Origin: Bacteroidales bacterium
Lineage (GTDB): Bacteria; Bacteroidota; Bacteroidia; Bacteroidales; UBA932
Length of the DNA: 64,000 bases
Reading direction: 5' to 3'
Assembly: GCA_017550525.1 (NCBI GenBank)
Contig: JAFZOU010000014.1
Coordinates: forward strand, 18,022 to 82,021
Part shown: positions 25,089 through 33,553 of the stretch, one piece after another
Layout: the number at the start of each line of letters is the position of its first letter
Position numbering within the stretch: position 1 is the first letter of the stretch
The notes under the pieces: model-generated
Seen by the model: only the letters and a program-made list of their open reading frames with translations
Told to the model about the DNA's origin: nothing
The model's database searches: none
Made by a program: the position numbers and the translations under genes

Positions 25089-26120
25089 TTATTCGGTGTC
25101 GCCGTACCGAAGCAGCCAGTCGGACTGCCAGACGGCCATTGCGGCGTGGACGTAGGCATCCACGTTGGTGATGTTCCGGCGTATGCGTACTTCGGCGGTG
25201 ACGCTGGAGAGTTTGTCCATGAAGGAACGGAGATCCTCGAAGTCAATCCCGGCCCAGATGTCGGCAAGCGACTGTACGTTGCCACCGGCCGCACTCATCA
25301 GGCCCCGGCAAAACTCCCACGCCTCCTGAATGAACCGGACACGCTGCTCTTCATCAACCTGATAGCCTATCTTGAAACAGATATACCTTCGGTCGACCCG
25401 CTCCACCAGGCGGAATATGAACCAGATGGGATAATGGGCCTTCAATTCGGCCGATGACGGCTTCAGTATGTGTGTGACGATGTTGTCCGGACGCTCATAG
25501 GCCTTCCCCAGACACATCATACGGCGGAATTCTTCCACGTTCAGAACGAACCCGCCCCGGTTGCGCCAGGAACAGACAAGCCAATAGAGGCGCACGGTGT
25601 ATTTGTTCGTGATGGACAGCGCCGAATGGTATGAGTATCCTGTATAGCCCTCTTCCACCAGCAGCAGACGAGCCACCATCTGTTCTCGCAGCAGCACATC
25701 CACCGTTCGTCCGTATGCCGTAAAGCCGTAACCGGCAATCAGACCTCGGAATTCATTGACGTAGCCATTGTCCGGGAAACGGACACCTATGCGCGAAAGT
25801 TCATCCAGGCACTCGCGAAGCCGCTGGCCGTTGCTCTTCCCCAGATGAAAGGCGCTGACCGGAATGGTCAGCACCCGTAGTCCCTGTTCATTTTTCGGTG
25901 GCAATAAGACTTCGGGCACTCCCTTACGTTCATTCCCGCGCGTGATACGTAGGCGTAGCGGCCGCTGGAGCTCTGAAATCAGCGCCATCAATATGCGAAG
26001 ATGGTTCAGCTTCAAATCCGCTTCTATGTATGTGATTCCATTGACATGCACAAGCCCATCCCCACGCTGGAGTGTGCCATAATGTCGTTTTTTGTCTGTA
26101 TATGTCAGTTTTTTACTCAC
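25089..26120 (-). CDS. Rep_3-family-like plasmid replication initiator
   Basis: 343 aa from a GTG at 26120. Features of Rep_3-type initiators: 'LNHLRILMALISELQ', 'FHLGKSNGQRLRECLDELSRIGV', 'YHSALSITNKYTVRLYWLVCSW', 'FVLNVEEFRRMMCLG', i.e. two winged-helix domains. It would bind the five iterons downstream and open the origin. The frame is open back to 26342, but no ATG lies in the proper place and the promoter at 26142-26173 is inside that extension, so the GTG is preferred. A replication initiator together with an integrase means the element can probably exist as plasmid or integrated form. Confidence 0.85.
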   Translation of the reverse strand: MSKKLTYTDKKRHYGTLQRGDGLVHVNGITYIEADLKLNHLRILMALISELQRPLRLRITRGNERKGVPEVLLPPKNEQGLRVLTIPVSAFHLGKSNGQRLRECLDELSRIGVRFPDNGYVNEFRGLIAGYGFTAYGRTVDVLLREQMVARLLLVEEGYTGYSYHSALSITNKYTVRLYWLVCSWRNRGGFVLNVEEFRRMMCLGKAYERPDNIVTHILKPSSAELKAHYPIWFIFRLVERVDRRYICFKIGYQVDEEQRVRFIQEAWEFCRGLMSAAGGNVQSLADIWAGIDFEDLRSFMDKLSSVTAEVRIRRNITNVDAYVHAAMAVWQSDWLLRYGDTE

Positions 26121-26141
26121 AAAGTAAGCCGGATTTTGCGG

Positions 26142-26173
26142 CAAAAATATCTGAAATATTTTGAAAGTACAAA
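26142..26173 (-). promoter_or_regulatory. Bacteroides-type promoter for rep
   Basis: Minus strand: -33 TTTG at 26173-26170, -7 TATTTTTG at 26149-26142, spacer 20 bp. The start site is about 26135, 15 bases before the GTG start at 26120. Confidence 0.65.
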
Positions 26174-26244
26174 ATTTTGCCTTTCCTTTGTTGTCAGATT
26201 GCGTATGACAATGCAAGACTAACAATGTCAAACGAAAAAGCAAA

Positions 26245-26820
26245 ATGACAAAACGAGCAATAATAGGCAAAGCAGTCGGAGCCATCCTCACCGGGACTCT
26301 CCTTCTCTTCGCATCTATACCGGCCTCGGCACAGCGGACCATCTCTGGCCAATCTGCACTTGCGCTTTCTGCATACTACAATGGTACGTCCGTAAGTGCC
26401 GAGGCTTTCTATCAGCAATATACTCTAGGCGGCTTCTGGGAGACTGGGGCCATCTTCTCCGACAACAGCCTTCCACTGTCTATCGGAGGCCGCCTTTATT
26501 ATGAGCATATCGCTGCTGCCGGAGGGTATCTCTGGAGACTTGCCGCCACTCGCAGCCGAAGCTGCAACTGGTACGCAGGCGCAGGCGCGTTCGCGGGAAT
26601 AGAATGGTTGGACCCGATGGGAAAGCTGCCGGAGTACATCGACCTGGGTGTTGCGGACATCCGCTTCCTCTATGGGGTCTATGCCCGGACGATGCTGGAA
26701 ATATTCCTCTCCCCCCGCTTCGCTCTTCTGGTGCAAGGGGCCGCCCCCGTCAACTTTTCTTCGGTCACCGGCTTTTTCCACTGGCAGGCAGGACTGGGAA
26801 TCAAATTCATGCTAAACTAA
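26245..26820 (+). CDS. TraO-like conjugal transfer outer-membrane protein
   Basis: 191 aa. Signal peptide ends 'SIPASAQ'. The mature part is short beta strands with a glycine-rich pattern ('LALSAYYNGTSVSAEAFYQQ', 'GGYLWRLAATRSRSCNWYAG', 'ALLVQGAAPVNFSS') and ends 'FHWQAGLGIKFMLN', as in TraO proteins of Bacteroides conjugative transposons. It is the only secretion-channel-type gene seen here, so its role as part of a mating system is uncertain; it could be a relic or a surface protein. Confidence 0.65.
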   Translation: MTKRAIIGKAVGAILTGTLLLFASIPASAQRTISGQSALALSAYYNGTSVSAEAFYQQYTLGGFWETGAIFSDNSLPLSIGGRLYYEHIAAAGGYLWRLAATRSRSCNWYAGAGAFAGIEWLDPMGKLPEYIDLGVADIRFLYGVYARTMLEIFLSPRFALLVQGAAPVNFSSVTGFFHWQAGLGIKFMLN

Positions 26821-26831
26821 CTCACACAGAT

Positions 26832-27863
26832 ATGACACCATTTATCAACTGGGCGGGAAGCCGCGTAAAAGACTTGAGGGTGATTCACCCGCTAATTCCG
26901 AAGGATATCGAGACATTCATTGATCCGTTCGTCGGCGACGGAGCCTGTTTCCTTGAAGTGGAAGCAAAAAAATATGTGCTTGCCGACAAGAACCAAGACC
27001 TGATGGACTGCTGGCGTACTGTCCAGACCAGCGGACCCCGCTTCCGGGCGCTGCTGGCCGAACTGGGCCACGTATGGCAGAGGTGTGATGCTGCTTTCGA
27101 GCTTATCCGTGACGGTGTCATAGAAATCAAGAACAGCGTGGACAGCGGCCTGTTCTCCGATTATCCCGCCAAAGTGAATGCAGTGATACGCGTCGTGGAC
27201 AAGATTGGATATGACGATGTATTCGGCATGTCTTTCTCCGAGCCGATGGAGTTCCAGATTGAGCTGCGTCACCAGATGGTTTGCACATTGGAGCGCATGG
27301 ATCCGTTCACCGATAAAGATTTGGCCGAATCGGCCTTCTATACGGCTTTCAAAGCTGCGGTTTTCAAGTACCTTGTGGAAGTATACAACAAGCCGGAGTC
27401 CAAGAACGCTCTACGTTCTGCTCTTCTGATTTTCCTGATGGAATACGCCTGGAACGGCCGTTTCGTGGCCGAGGGAAATGAATTCCGCCCCGAATATGGC
27501 GGCAAGCACGTCAACAACCGGACTATCAGCTTACGTGAAAACCAAGCGATCTGTGAGGAATTGGTTGCCAAGCTGGAAAAGACACGCTTCTTCTGCCAGA
27601 ACATCTTCCGCTCGCTGGGTTTCCCTTTTGCCAAGGATTCCGGCAGCTTCTTGTTCCTGGACATCCCCTCCAAGTCCTCAAAGGACCTCAGCCAGACAGG
27701 CCGCAAGCGCCTGGCCTCCTTCCTAAGAAGCGGAACCAAGGCACGCTGGATGGCAATCTGTGACCCTAACGATATCATTGTGGATAGTCTTCTGTTTGAG
27801 GAGCCCAAGATGATTAGTCATGCGATTCCTCTCGGCAAGGAGATTATCATCATGAACTATTGA
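26832..27863 (+). CDS. Dam-like (D12-class) adenine methylase with altered catalytic motif
   Basis: 343 aa. The N-terminus matches the D12 class: 'FINWAGSRVKDL' (4-15), SAM motif I 'FIDPFVGDGACFLEV' (29-43) and 'YVLADKNQDLMD'. Near 274-284 the expected DPPY catalytic motif reads 'LFLDIPSKSS', so the second Pro and the Tyr are absent. A middle region (100-230) is longer than in Dam. It could be an inactive homologue or one with other specificity. The start at 26832 follows the TraO-like stop by 11 bp, so it may be co-transcribed with it. Confidence 0.75.
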   Translation: MTPFINWAGSRVKDLRVIHPLIPKDIETFIDPFVGDGACFLEVEAKKYVLADKNQDLMDCWRTVQTSGPRFRALLAELGHVWQRCDAAFELIRDGVIEIKNSVDSGLFSDYPAKVNAVIRVVDKIGYDDVFGMSFSEPMEFQIELRHQMVCTLERMDPFTDKDLAESAFYTAFKAAVFKYLVEVYNKPESKNALRSALLIFLMEYAWNGRFVAEGNEFRPEYGGKHVNNRTISLRENQAICEELVAKLEKTRFFCQNIFRSLGFPFAKDSGSFLFLDIPSKSSKDLSQTGRKRLASFLRSGTKARWMAICDPNDIIVDSLLFEEPKMISHAIPLGKEIIIMNY

Positions 27864-27877
27864 CCCTTCGGATGAAA

Positions 27878-27992
27878 CTCCCCGGTGGCGACGTGAGCTG
27901 GATTTCGTGTGTGAGAGGCCACGGGGAGCGGATTCCGTTTTCACATCATTTTTCTTTTTCACCACGGGAGGGACGTTGGGAAACGTCCTTCC
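27878..27992 (+). terminator. Two hairpins between the methylase and the fimbrial operon
   Basis: First stem CTCCCCGGTGGC (27878-27889) / GCCACGGGGAG (27918-27928); second AGGGACGTT (27969-27977) / AACGTCCTT (27982-27990). The second has no T-run. They may end the upstream transcript or protect the fimbrial mRNA. No promoter of the standard type was seen before 28022. Confidence 0.45.
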
Positions 27993-28021
27993 CCATCATA
28001 AACCAAGTAAAACCATTAAAT

Positions 28022-28606
28022 ATGAGGAAGTTAGTTATTCTTATTTCATCTTTATTCTTGTTCGCGGCAGCCGCCTCGGCCCAGACCTGGGCTGTGGCGG
28101 TGAACGCTGCTGATGCGATTGACCTCGGTACCATCGGACTGGAAGGTTCGGTGGCCGTCGGCCAGCACTGGAGCATCCATGCCGGGGCTAAGGTGAACCC
28201 TTGGACCTTCAGTAAACACGACACCTGGAACGGGCTGTTCAGTGAACCGGATCCGGACCAGAAGCAGGACCGCAAGCAGGTCTACGCTATCGGCGCCCGC
28301 TGGTGGCCGTGGAATGTGTATTCCGGATGGTGGGTCGGAGCCAAGGCCCAGTACCAGGAGTACAACCACGGCGGCATCATCACCAAGACCGCCGAAGAGG
28401 GCGATGCCTTTGGGGCAGCCCTTGCCGGCGGGTATTCCCTGATGCTCAAAGAGCACTGGAACCTGGACTTCGGCCTGGGTGTCTGGGGAGGCTGTACCAA
28501 GTACCGGAAATTCGCTTACCCTGAGAACGGAAAGATCACTGAGGAGGGCCACAAGTGGTTCTTTCTGCCCAATGAAGTGATACTTTCACTCGTGTACATC
28601 TTCTAA
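28022..28606 (+). CDS. DUF3575-like outer-membrane protein of the fimbrial operon
   Basis: 194 aa with signal peptide ending 'AAAASAQ'. 'AVNAADAIDLGTIGLEGSVAVG', 'HAGAKVNPWTF', 'RWWPWNVYSGWWVGAKAQYQ' and the ending 'FFLPNEVILSLVYIF' fit DUF3575, a small beta-barrel family found at the head of Bacteroidetes fimbrial operons. It likely sits in the outer membrane and takes part in assembly or anchoring. It is the first gene of a ten-gene, same-strand set up to 38311. Confidence 0.78.
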   Translation: MRKLVILISSLFLFAAAASAQTWAVAVNAADAIDLGTIGLEGSVAVGQHWSIHAGAKVNPWTFSKHDTWNGLFSEPDPDQKQDRKQVYAIGARWWPWNVYSGWWVGAKAQYQEYNHGGIITKTAEEGDAFGAALAGGYSLMLKEHWNLDFGLGVWGGCTKYRKFAYPENGKITEEGHKWFFLPNEVILSLVYIF

Positions 28607-28619
28607 AACGTAAAATCAT

Positions 28620-29867
28620 ATGAGACAGTTATTTATAGCTGCGGCAACGGCCGCAGCGGCGCTAGCCCTGGCTTCGTGCGACCCGAAAGAGCTCGTCGTG
28701 ACGGACAATAGCGCCATTGAAAGAATCACCATCGAGGTGAGTAACGATAACCCCAAATGGGACTACGGCGAGGAGCGCATCTTCACTATTGTCCCGACCC
28801 CGAACACCGCCATAGTGAGCGAATATGGGCTGAGCTTTTCCAACCCTAACCTTGTGGAATTGCGCCAGGGTGAACTTCCGAACCAGTTCAGGCTTACGGC
28901 CATCGGTGAGGGGAAATTGACCATTACTGCCCGGGCCGTCGGCCACGGAGAGGTTCCGGGGCAAAGCGGATCAGACTGGAAGGTAGAAAAGACCGAGCAG
29001 GTCGGCTTTACCCTGCAGGACAACCGCGTGAAGCCTACACGTCCCGTGCTTACGGTGAACATCGCGCCGGGGACTGACCTTAATACGAAGAAAGTGCTTG
29101 CCGAGGACACGGCGTATGTGACGGCCGACGGACAGGATCTGGTGCTGACCGTTTCCAGCGACGAAAGCAGAGCCACCTACTCCCTTAAGTCCGATGATGT
29201 CAAAATCATCAGTGTTGAGCGCACCGGCACGGAAAGCTGGATGCTGAAAACAGTGGCGCCAGGAAGGACGTGGCTCCGTATGACCGTCACGGACGGACTA
29301 GGCAATCCCTTTGAATACGCCTTTCTGGCCTATGTCTTCGGCCATATCACAATGGAAACGCAGTATTGCCCGCTGGATGGGAGCGCCGGATTCTCGGTGA
29401 ACGAGCACGCCTATCCAAATCTCACCGCGCAGGTATACATGGCTGGAGAACTCTTTGGCTGGCCTTGGAATGATGAGAATAACATTGAATCCATCGCCCT
29501 CCCCATCTATTCCGGGACACTTGATATCTCCAGTGAATTCGTCCATGACGCGCTGCTGGACTGCCGTGAGCAGCAGGACTATCTCTATAGCCTGTCAACA
29601 GGGCCCAGCTACAATCCTGCGCCCTTCACGCCTCACAAGGCGAAACTCAACTACATCGTCACCTTGAGCAACCCCTATATCATCATCGACACACTGCTGG
29701 ATGACACCAATCTGGAGGAGCCCCGATGGTTCAACTTCTGGACGGAAGGTGCCCTGCAGCAGAATGGTGTTGCCAAAGTAGAGCAGCCGGATGAATTGAA
29801 CCCCATCACTTTCAACCCAGGCGTAGAGGATTGGCAGGAAGGATCTGAATACACGATACCATTATGA
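28620..29867 (+). CDS. Fimbria-linked lipoprotein with Ig-like domains
   Basis: 415 aa. SPII signal 'AAAALALASCDP'. The first half reads like two bacterial Ig-like (BIG2-type) domains ('ERIFTIVPTPNTAIVSEYGLS', 'IGEGKLTITARAVG', 'VAPGRTWLRMTVTDGLGNP'); the second half is beta-rich with no domain I know. It overlaps the next gene by 4 bp. Its position in the operon suggests a surface or assembly role; the exact function is unknown. Confidence 0.62.
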   Translation: MRQLFIAAATAAAALALASCDPKELVVTDNSAIERITIEVSNDNPKWDYGEERIFTIVPTPNTAIVSEYGLSFSNPNLVELRQGELPNQFRLTAIGEGKLTITARAVGHGEVPGQSGSDWKVEKTEQVGFTLQDNRVKPTRPVLTVNIAPGTDLNTKKVLAEDTAYVTADGQDLVLTVSSDESRATYSLKSDDVKIISVERTGTESWMLKTVAPGRTWLRMTVTDGLGNPFEYAFLAYVFGHITMETQYCPLDGSAGFSVNEHAYPNLTAQVYMAGELFGWPWNDENNIESIALPIYSGTLDISSEFVHDALLDCREQQDYLYSLSTGPSYNPAPFTPHKAKLNYIVTLSNPYIIIDTLLDDTNLEEPRWFNFWTEGALQQNGVAKVEQPDELNPITFNPGVEDWQEGSEYTIPL

Positions 29868-30313
29868 GTTCAATCAGTGAATACATGCGAGACCCGGAGG
29901 TCAGCAAGGTGGATTTGCTCTGCGATAAGCCGATGCGCTACGCCATTCGGTTTGATGACGGATCGGCCATGCTGGTTGACGGCGATGGCAAGCGGATAGA
30001 GAGTCCGCTGAGCCGATATGATGTCATCACGGACGTTCAGTTCATCGGCCGGGCAAACGGAGTTCCGCATTTCGCCTTTGAGGGCCGGGACTGGGCAACA
30101 CGCCATACTTCCGAAACTGGCATGTTTGATTCGGAGGGACATCAGAAGCTCTTCCGTGACCCGCGAAATGCAGGGCTCGATGGCGTAGACTACATCAAAT
30201 GGGAATTCGAGCGGATGGAGAAACTCTCCAATGACAAGAGTAACCCCCGCCGTAATGACCCGTTTCTGGTTGATATCGATACCCCGCAACAATATATGAG
30301 AATGGGAAGATGA
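29864..30313 (+). CDS. Hypothetical protein in the fimbrial operon
   Basis: 149 aa, no signal peptide and no membrane segment, so probably cytoplasmic. 'YAIRFDDGSAMLVDGDGKRI' and 'SRYDVITDVQFIGRANG' look like a beta-propeller-like or WG-type strand pattern, but too short to assign. It overlaps both neighbours by 4 bp, so it is made together with the fimbrial proteins. No function is proposed. Confidence 0.55.
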   Translation: MSSISEYMRDPEVSKVDLLCDKPMRYAIRFDDGSAMLVDGDGKRIESPLSRYDVITDVQFIGRANGVPHFAFEGRDWATRHTSETGMFDSEGHQKLFRDPRNAGLDGVDYIKWEFERMEKLSNDKSNPRRNDPFLVDIDTPQQYMRMGR

Positions 30314-32445
30314 AAAAGCTGTTCAAAAAGATAAAGGCCTGGCACAAAAAGTATTGCCAGCGCCCCGATGATTGGGAAAAAATGAGCGAGCATGACAGGA
30401 AACTGTTCCTCGTCAGCGCCTGTGCAGCCTTCTGCATGGTCATGTGCCCCATCCTGTTAATACTTGTAATCCTGCTGCTCTGTGCCCAGAGCTGTTCCAC
30501 CCCGTCGAAATTGGAAACGGTCCAGCGCGAAAAGCTACACGCAGAGATAGGACTGGTTCAAGAGCCCGTGCTCCACAAGGAAGAAGTCCACGAGATTGCC
30601 CGCCCGGATACGCTGATTATTCACGATGATGACGGCCGGGAACTGATATTGATGAAGGCCGTCAAGGACGAAAACGGAGAGATGGTGGCCACTGATGTCA
30701 TCAATGCAGCCGTTGTGGAAGCCCGCTTCCGGAATGTGGCCGAGCGACACGGGAAAGTGGACATCGAGTTCCAGATCCGCGTGCCAAAGGACATGCAGGA
30801 CGAAGCCTGGCAGCTCAGGTTCTATCCCAGGATGCACATCCTGGGTGATACGCTCAATCTGGAACAGGTCATTATCACCGGCGCCAAATACCGTAAAGCG
30901 CAGCTACGAGGGTACCAGCAGTATGAGAAGTATCTGGCCAGCATCGTGACGGATAGCACCCGGTTTATAAATATGCGGCTGCTGGAACTGTTCATCCAGC
31001 GGAATATCCCCGACTTGTATGCTTTCAAGGCCGATTCCACCGAGGTGGCCGATGAAAGTTTCAACGCCATCCTGGACACGAAGGTGGCCAGCAGCTTCGC
31101 TTCACAGTACGGAGTGACCGGCCGTGATGCCATCGAACACTACACCAATACGATATCCAAACGCCTCAATGCCCGTCGGTGGGAGCAGAGAGAGAAGATG
31201 TACCGCCGGTACGTCAAGGCTCCCATCGTTCACGAGGGCTTGAGGCTGGATACCGTGATTACGGCCGCCAACGGCGACTTCATCTACAACTACGTGCAGA
31301 CCATCCATACCCGGCCGAAACTCCGGAAGGTGGATGTGGTGCTGTCCGGTGACATTTATGAGCAGGATAAACGTCTGTACGAGATTCCTGAGACGGAGCC
31401 ATTGACATACTACATCAGCAGTCTCTCGGCCTTCGTGGATGGAACGACGCGCTACAAGAAACAGATTATCAGCCGTCGGGTGGAGGCCAATACGGCCTGC
31501 TACATTGACTTCGAGCAGGGTTCGGCCGAGATTATCGAGGATATGAGCAATAACCGGAGTGAGATGGGCCGAATCAAGGGAAACCTTGGCAGTCTAATCG
31601 AGAACCGTGAATTCGACCTTGACAGCATTGTGGTAACGGCTTCCTGTTCCCCCGAAGGTAGCGTCCCGTTTAACACCAGACTGTCGCAGAGGCGTTCCGA
31701 ATCGGTCAGCCGCTATTTCAGCCAGTTCATTCAGGCGTACAGGGATTCCCTTCGCGAAGAGAATATGATTCACGTCTATTTCGACGGGATGAAGGAGGAA
31801 GACATTCCCGGCCAGTCGGAAACCGATGTCCGGTTCATTTCAAGGAGTAATCCGGAGAACTGGCAGATGCTGGACGTGCTGGTGGAACAGAGTGAGGTCC
31901 TGACCGAAAATGAGAAGCTGATTTACAAGGACATCCGTGAAGTGGAAGATCCTGACCTGCGGGAGCAATCGCTTTCCTGGCAGGATTTCTATCCGCACCT
32001 GCGGGAAGTCCTCTATCCGAGACTTCGCACCGTCAAGTTTGACTTTCATCTTCACCGGAAAGGAATGGTTAAAGATACAGTCCAGACCACCGTTATCGAC
32101 GAGGAGTACATGGCCGGTGTCCAGGCCATCCGCGACCGGGATTATGAGACAGCCATACAGATTCTAAGGCCCTATCAGGACTACAATGCTGCCGTGGCGT
32201 TCTGTGCGATGGATTACAATGCTTCGGCCCTCCAGATTCTGGAGGAACTGCCGGAGACAGATCAGGTGAACTACCTTTTGGCGGTTATCTACAGCCGTCA
32301 GGGAAAAGACAAAGAGGCCGTGGAGCGCTATCTCAAGGCCTGCCGCCAGACGCCATCCTACTGGCACCGGGGTAATCTGGACCCGGAAATATCCGCACTG
32401 ATTAAAAGGTATAACCTTAATAACAATTCATTTCAAACCCATTAA
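30310..32445 (+). CDS. Membrane-anchored OmpA-like/TPR protein of the fimbrial operon
   Basis: 711 aa. A cytoplasmic N-tail of ~33 residues, then a membrane helix with 'PILLILVILLLCAQSC' (possibly lipidated Cys). The middle part (65-390) is alpha/beta with no clear family. Residues ~396-470 resemble an OmpA-like domain ('YIDFEQGSAEI', 'SIVVTASCSPEGSVPFNTRL', 'SQRRSESVSRYF'), which may bind peptidoglycan. The end (~600-705) has TPR-like repeats ('AIRDRDYETAIQIL', 'AVIYSRQGKDKEAVERYLKA'). It probably serves as periplasmic scaffold linking fimbrial assembly to the cell wall. Confidence 0.65.
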   Translation: MKKLFKKIKAWHKKYCQRPDDWEKMSEHDRKLFLVSACAAFCMVMCPILLILVILLLCAQSCSTPSKLETVQREKLHAEIGLVQEPVLHKEEVHEIARPDTLIIHDDDGRELILMKAVKDENGEMVATDVINAAVVEARFRNVAERHGKVDIEFQIRVPKDMQDEAWQLRFYPRMHILGDTLNLEQVIITGAKYRKAQLRGYQQYEKYLASIVTDSTRFINMRLLELFIQRNIPDLYAFKADSTEVADESFNAILDTKVASSFASQYGVTGRDAIEHYTNTISKRLNARRWEQREKMYRRYVKAPIVHEGLRLDTVITAANGDFIYNYVQTIHTRPKLRKVDVVLSGDIYEQDKRLYEIPETEPLTYYISSLSAFVDGTTRYKKQIISRRVEANTACYIDFEQGSAEIIEDMSNNRSEMGRIKGNLGSLIENREFDLDSIVVTASCSPEGSVPFNTRLSQRRSESVSRYFSQFIQAYRDSLREENMIHVYFDGMKEEDIPGQSETDVRFISRSNPENWQMLDVLVEQSEVLTENEKLIYKDIREVEDPDLREQSLSWQDFYPHLREVLYPRLRTVKFDFHLHRKGMVKDTVQTTVIDEEYMAGVQAIRDRDYETAIQILRPYQDYNAAVAFCAMDYNASALQILEELPETDQVNYLLAVIYSRQGKDKEAVERYLKACRQTPSYWHRGNLDPEISALIKRYNLNNNSFQTH

Positions 32446-32457
32446 ACCTAAAAAGTT

Positions 32458-33459
32458 ATGCGAAAGATTGCATCTCTCGCGGCCGTAGCCGCAACCCTCT
32501 GCACCGTAGCGTGCAACAAAGAACTTCCCACAGCTAAAGTGGAGAACCCTTCCGAATCGGTCCAGATGGCCGAGTTGAACCTTTCCATCGTCGGCAATGC
32601 ACCGGTCACCAAATCCGCTGATGCCGACTTCGACGGAGACCACAGCGAAGTGGTGAACATCCAGTTCTTCGTTTTCGACGGCGAGGTACTCGACGCCTAC
32701 AAGAAGATTACAAGCGGGCTCTCCACCTCCATGACCGTCAAGAGCGGTGAAAAGACCGTCTGGGCAGTGGCCAATGCTCCTGACATCAGCAACGTGACCA
32801 CCCTCACGCAGCTCAAAGCCGTCAGCAGCACGCTGCTCAACAACGCCAGCAACTTCGTGATGGTGGGCTCCAACACCGGCACTGTGCCCAGTGAAGACCC
32901 TATTGAGATCGAGGTCAAGCGCATCGCTTCCCGCGTGGTGGTGAAGAAAGTCACTGCCGCCTTCACCAACCCCGCCTATGCTTCCATGAGTTGCAAACTG
33001 GTTAAGATGTTCCTCATCAACGCGCCGGGCGACATCAATCTGGAGCTTACCAGCGCACCTACCACATGGTATGCCCAACGTACCTATGAAGCTGTCAGCG
33101 GCCTGACCGATTTCCTCTCCACCAGTGGCGGCAACCACGAACTGAATACCGCAGCATTCGATACCGACTGTTATCACTACTGCTATCCGAATCCGACCAC
33201 TGCTGATTCTCAGTCCAGTACCTGGAGCGCCCGTCACACCAGAATGGTCGTTGAGGTGCTGCTTGGCAGCGAGACTTTCTATTATCCTGTCACCCTTCCC
33301 GTACTGGAGCCCGGCAAGTCTTATGAGATTGAGAACCTGACTATCACCAGGAAGGGCTCCAACAATCCTGACCAACCCATCTCCCTCTCCGACGCCACTT
33401 TCGAGATCAGCGTCAAGGAGTGGACCGTAGTTCCAATTACCGAAGGAATCACCATCTAA
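32458..33459 (+). CDS. Fimbrillin (FimA/Mfa1-type), probable major subunit
   Basis: 333 aa. Lipoprotein signal 'LAAVAATLCTVACNKE'; the N-terminal domain has 'MAELNLSIVGNAPVTKS' and 'VVNIQFFVFDGEVLDAYKK', then 'VWAVANAPDISNVTTLTQLKAV', 'IEIEVKRIASRVVVKKV', and the C-terminal strand 'FEISVKEWTVVPITEGITI' that donates to the next subunit in type V pili. The strand-exchange polymerisation needs removal of the N-terminal segment by an Arg-specific protease in Porphyromonas. A strong terminator right behind the gene suggests it is made in excess over the downstream subunits. Confidence 0.83.
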   Translation: MRKIASLAAVAATLCTVACNKELPTAKVENPSESVQMAELNLSIVGNAPVTKSADADFDGDHSEVVNIQFFVFDGEVLDAYKKITSGLSTSMTVKSGEKTVWAVANAPDISNVTTLTQLKAVSSTLLNNASNFVMVGSNTGTVPSEDPIEIEVKRIASRVVVKKVTAAFTNPAYASMSCKLVKMFLINAPGDINLELTSAPTTWYAQRTYEAVSGLTDFLSTSGGNHELNTAAFDTDCYHYCYPNPTTADSQSSTWSARHTRMVVEVLLGSETFYYPVTLPVLEPGKSYEIENLTITRKGSNNPDQPISLSDATFEISVKEWTVVPITEGITI

Positions 33460-33499
33460 ACGTCGCGAGGACGTGATTTGATACTTGTTCATAATGTTT

Positions 33500-33538
33500 G
33501 GGGCCGGTGGACCATCTGTGAGAATCCGGCCCCTTTTT
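33500..33538 (+). terminator. Terminator/attenuator after the major fimbrillin
   Basis: Stem GGGGCCGG (33500-33507) / CCGGCCCC (33526-33533) followed by TTTTT. It lies inside the operon, so partial read-through would set a high ratio of major to accessory subunits. Confidence 0.8.
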
Positions 33539-33553
33539 ATAATCCATTTTAGT

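Noticed and set aside
26121-26342. N-terminal extension of Rep to 26342
   Set aside because: It would overlap the divergent TraO-like gene and include the rep promoter; the encoded residues do not fit Rep_3 starts.
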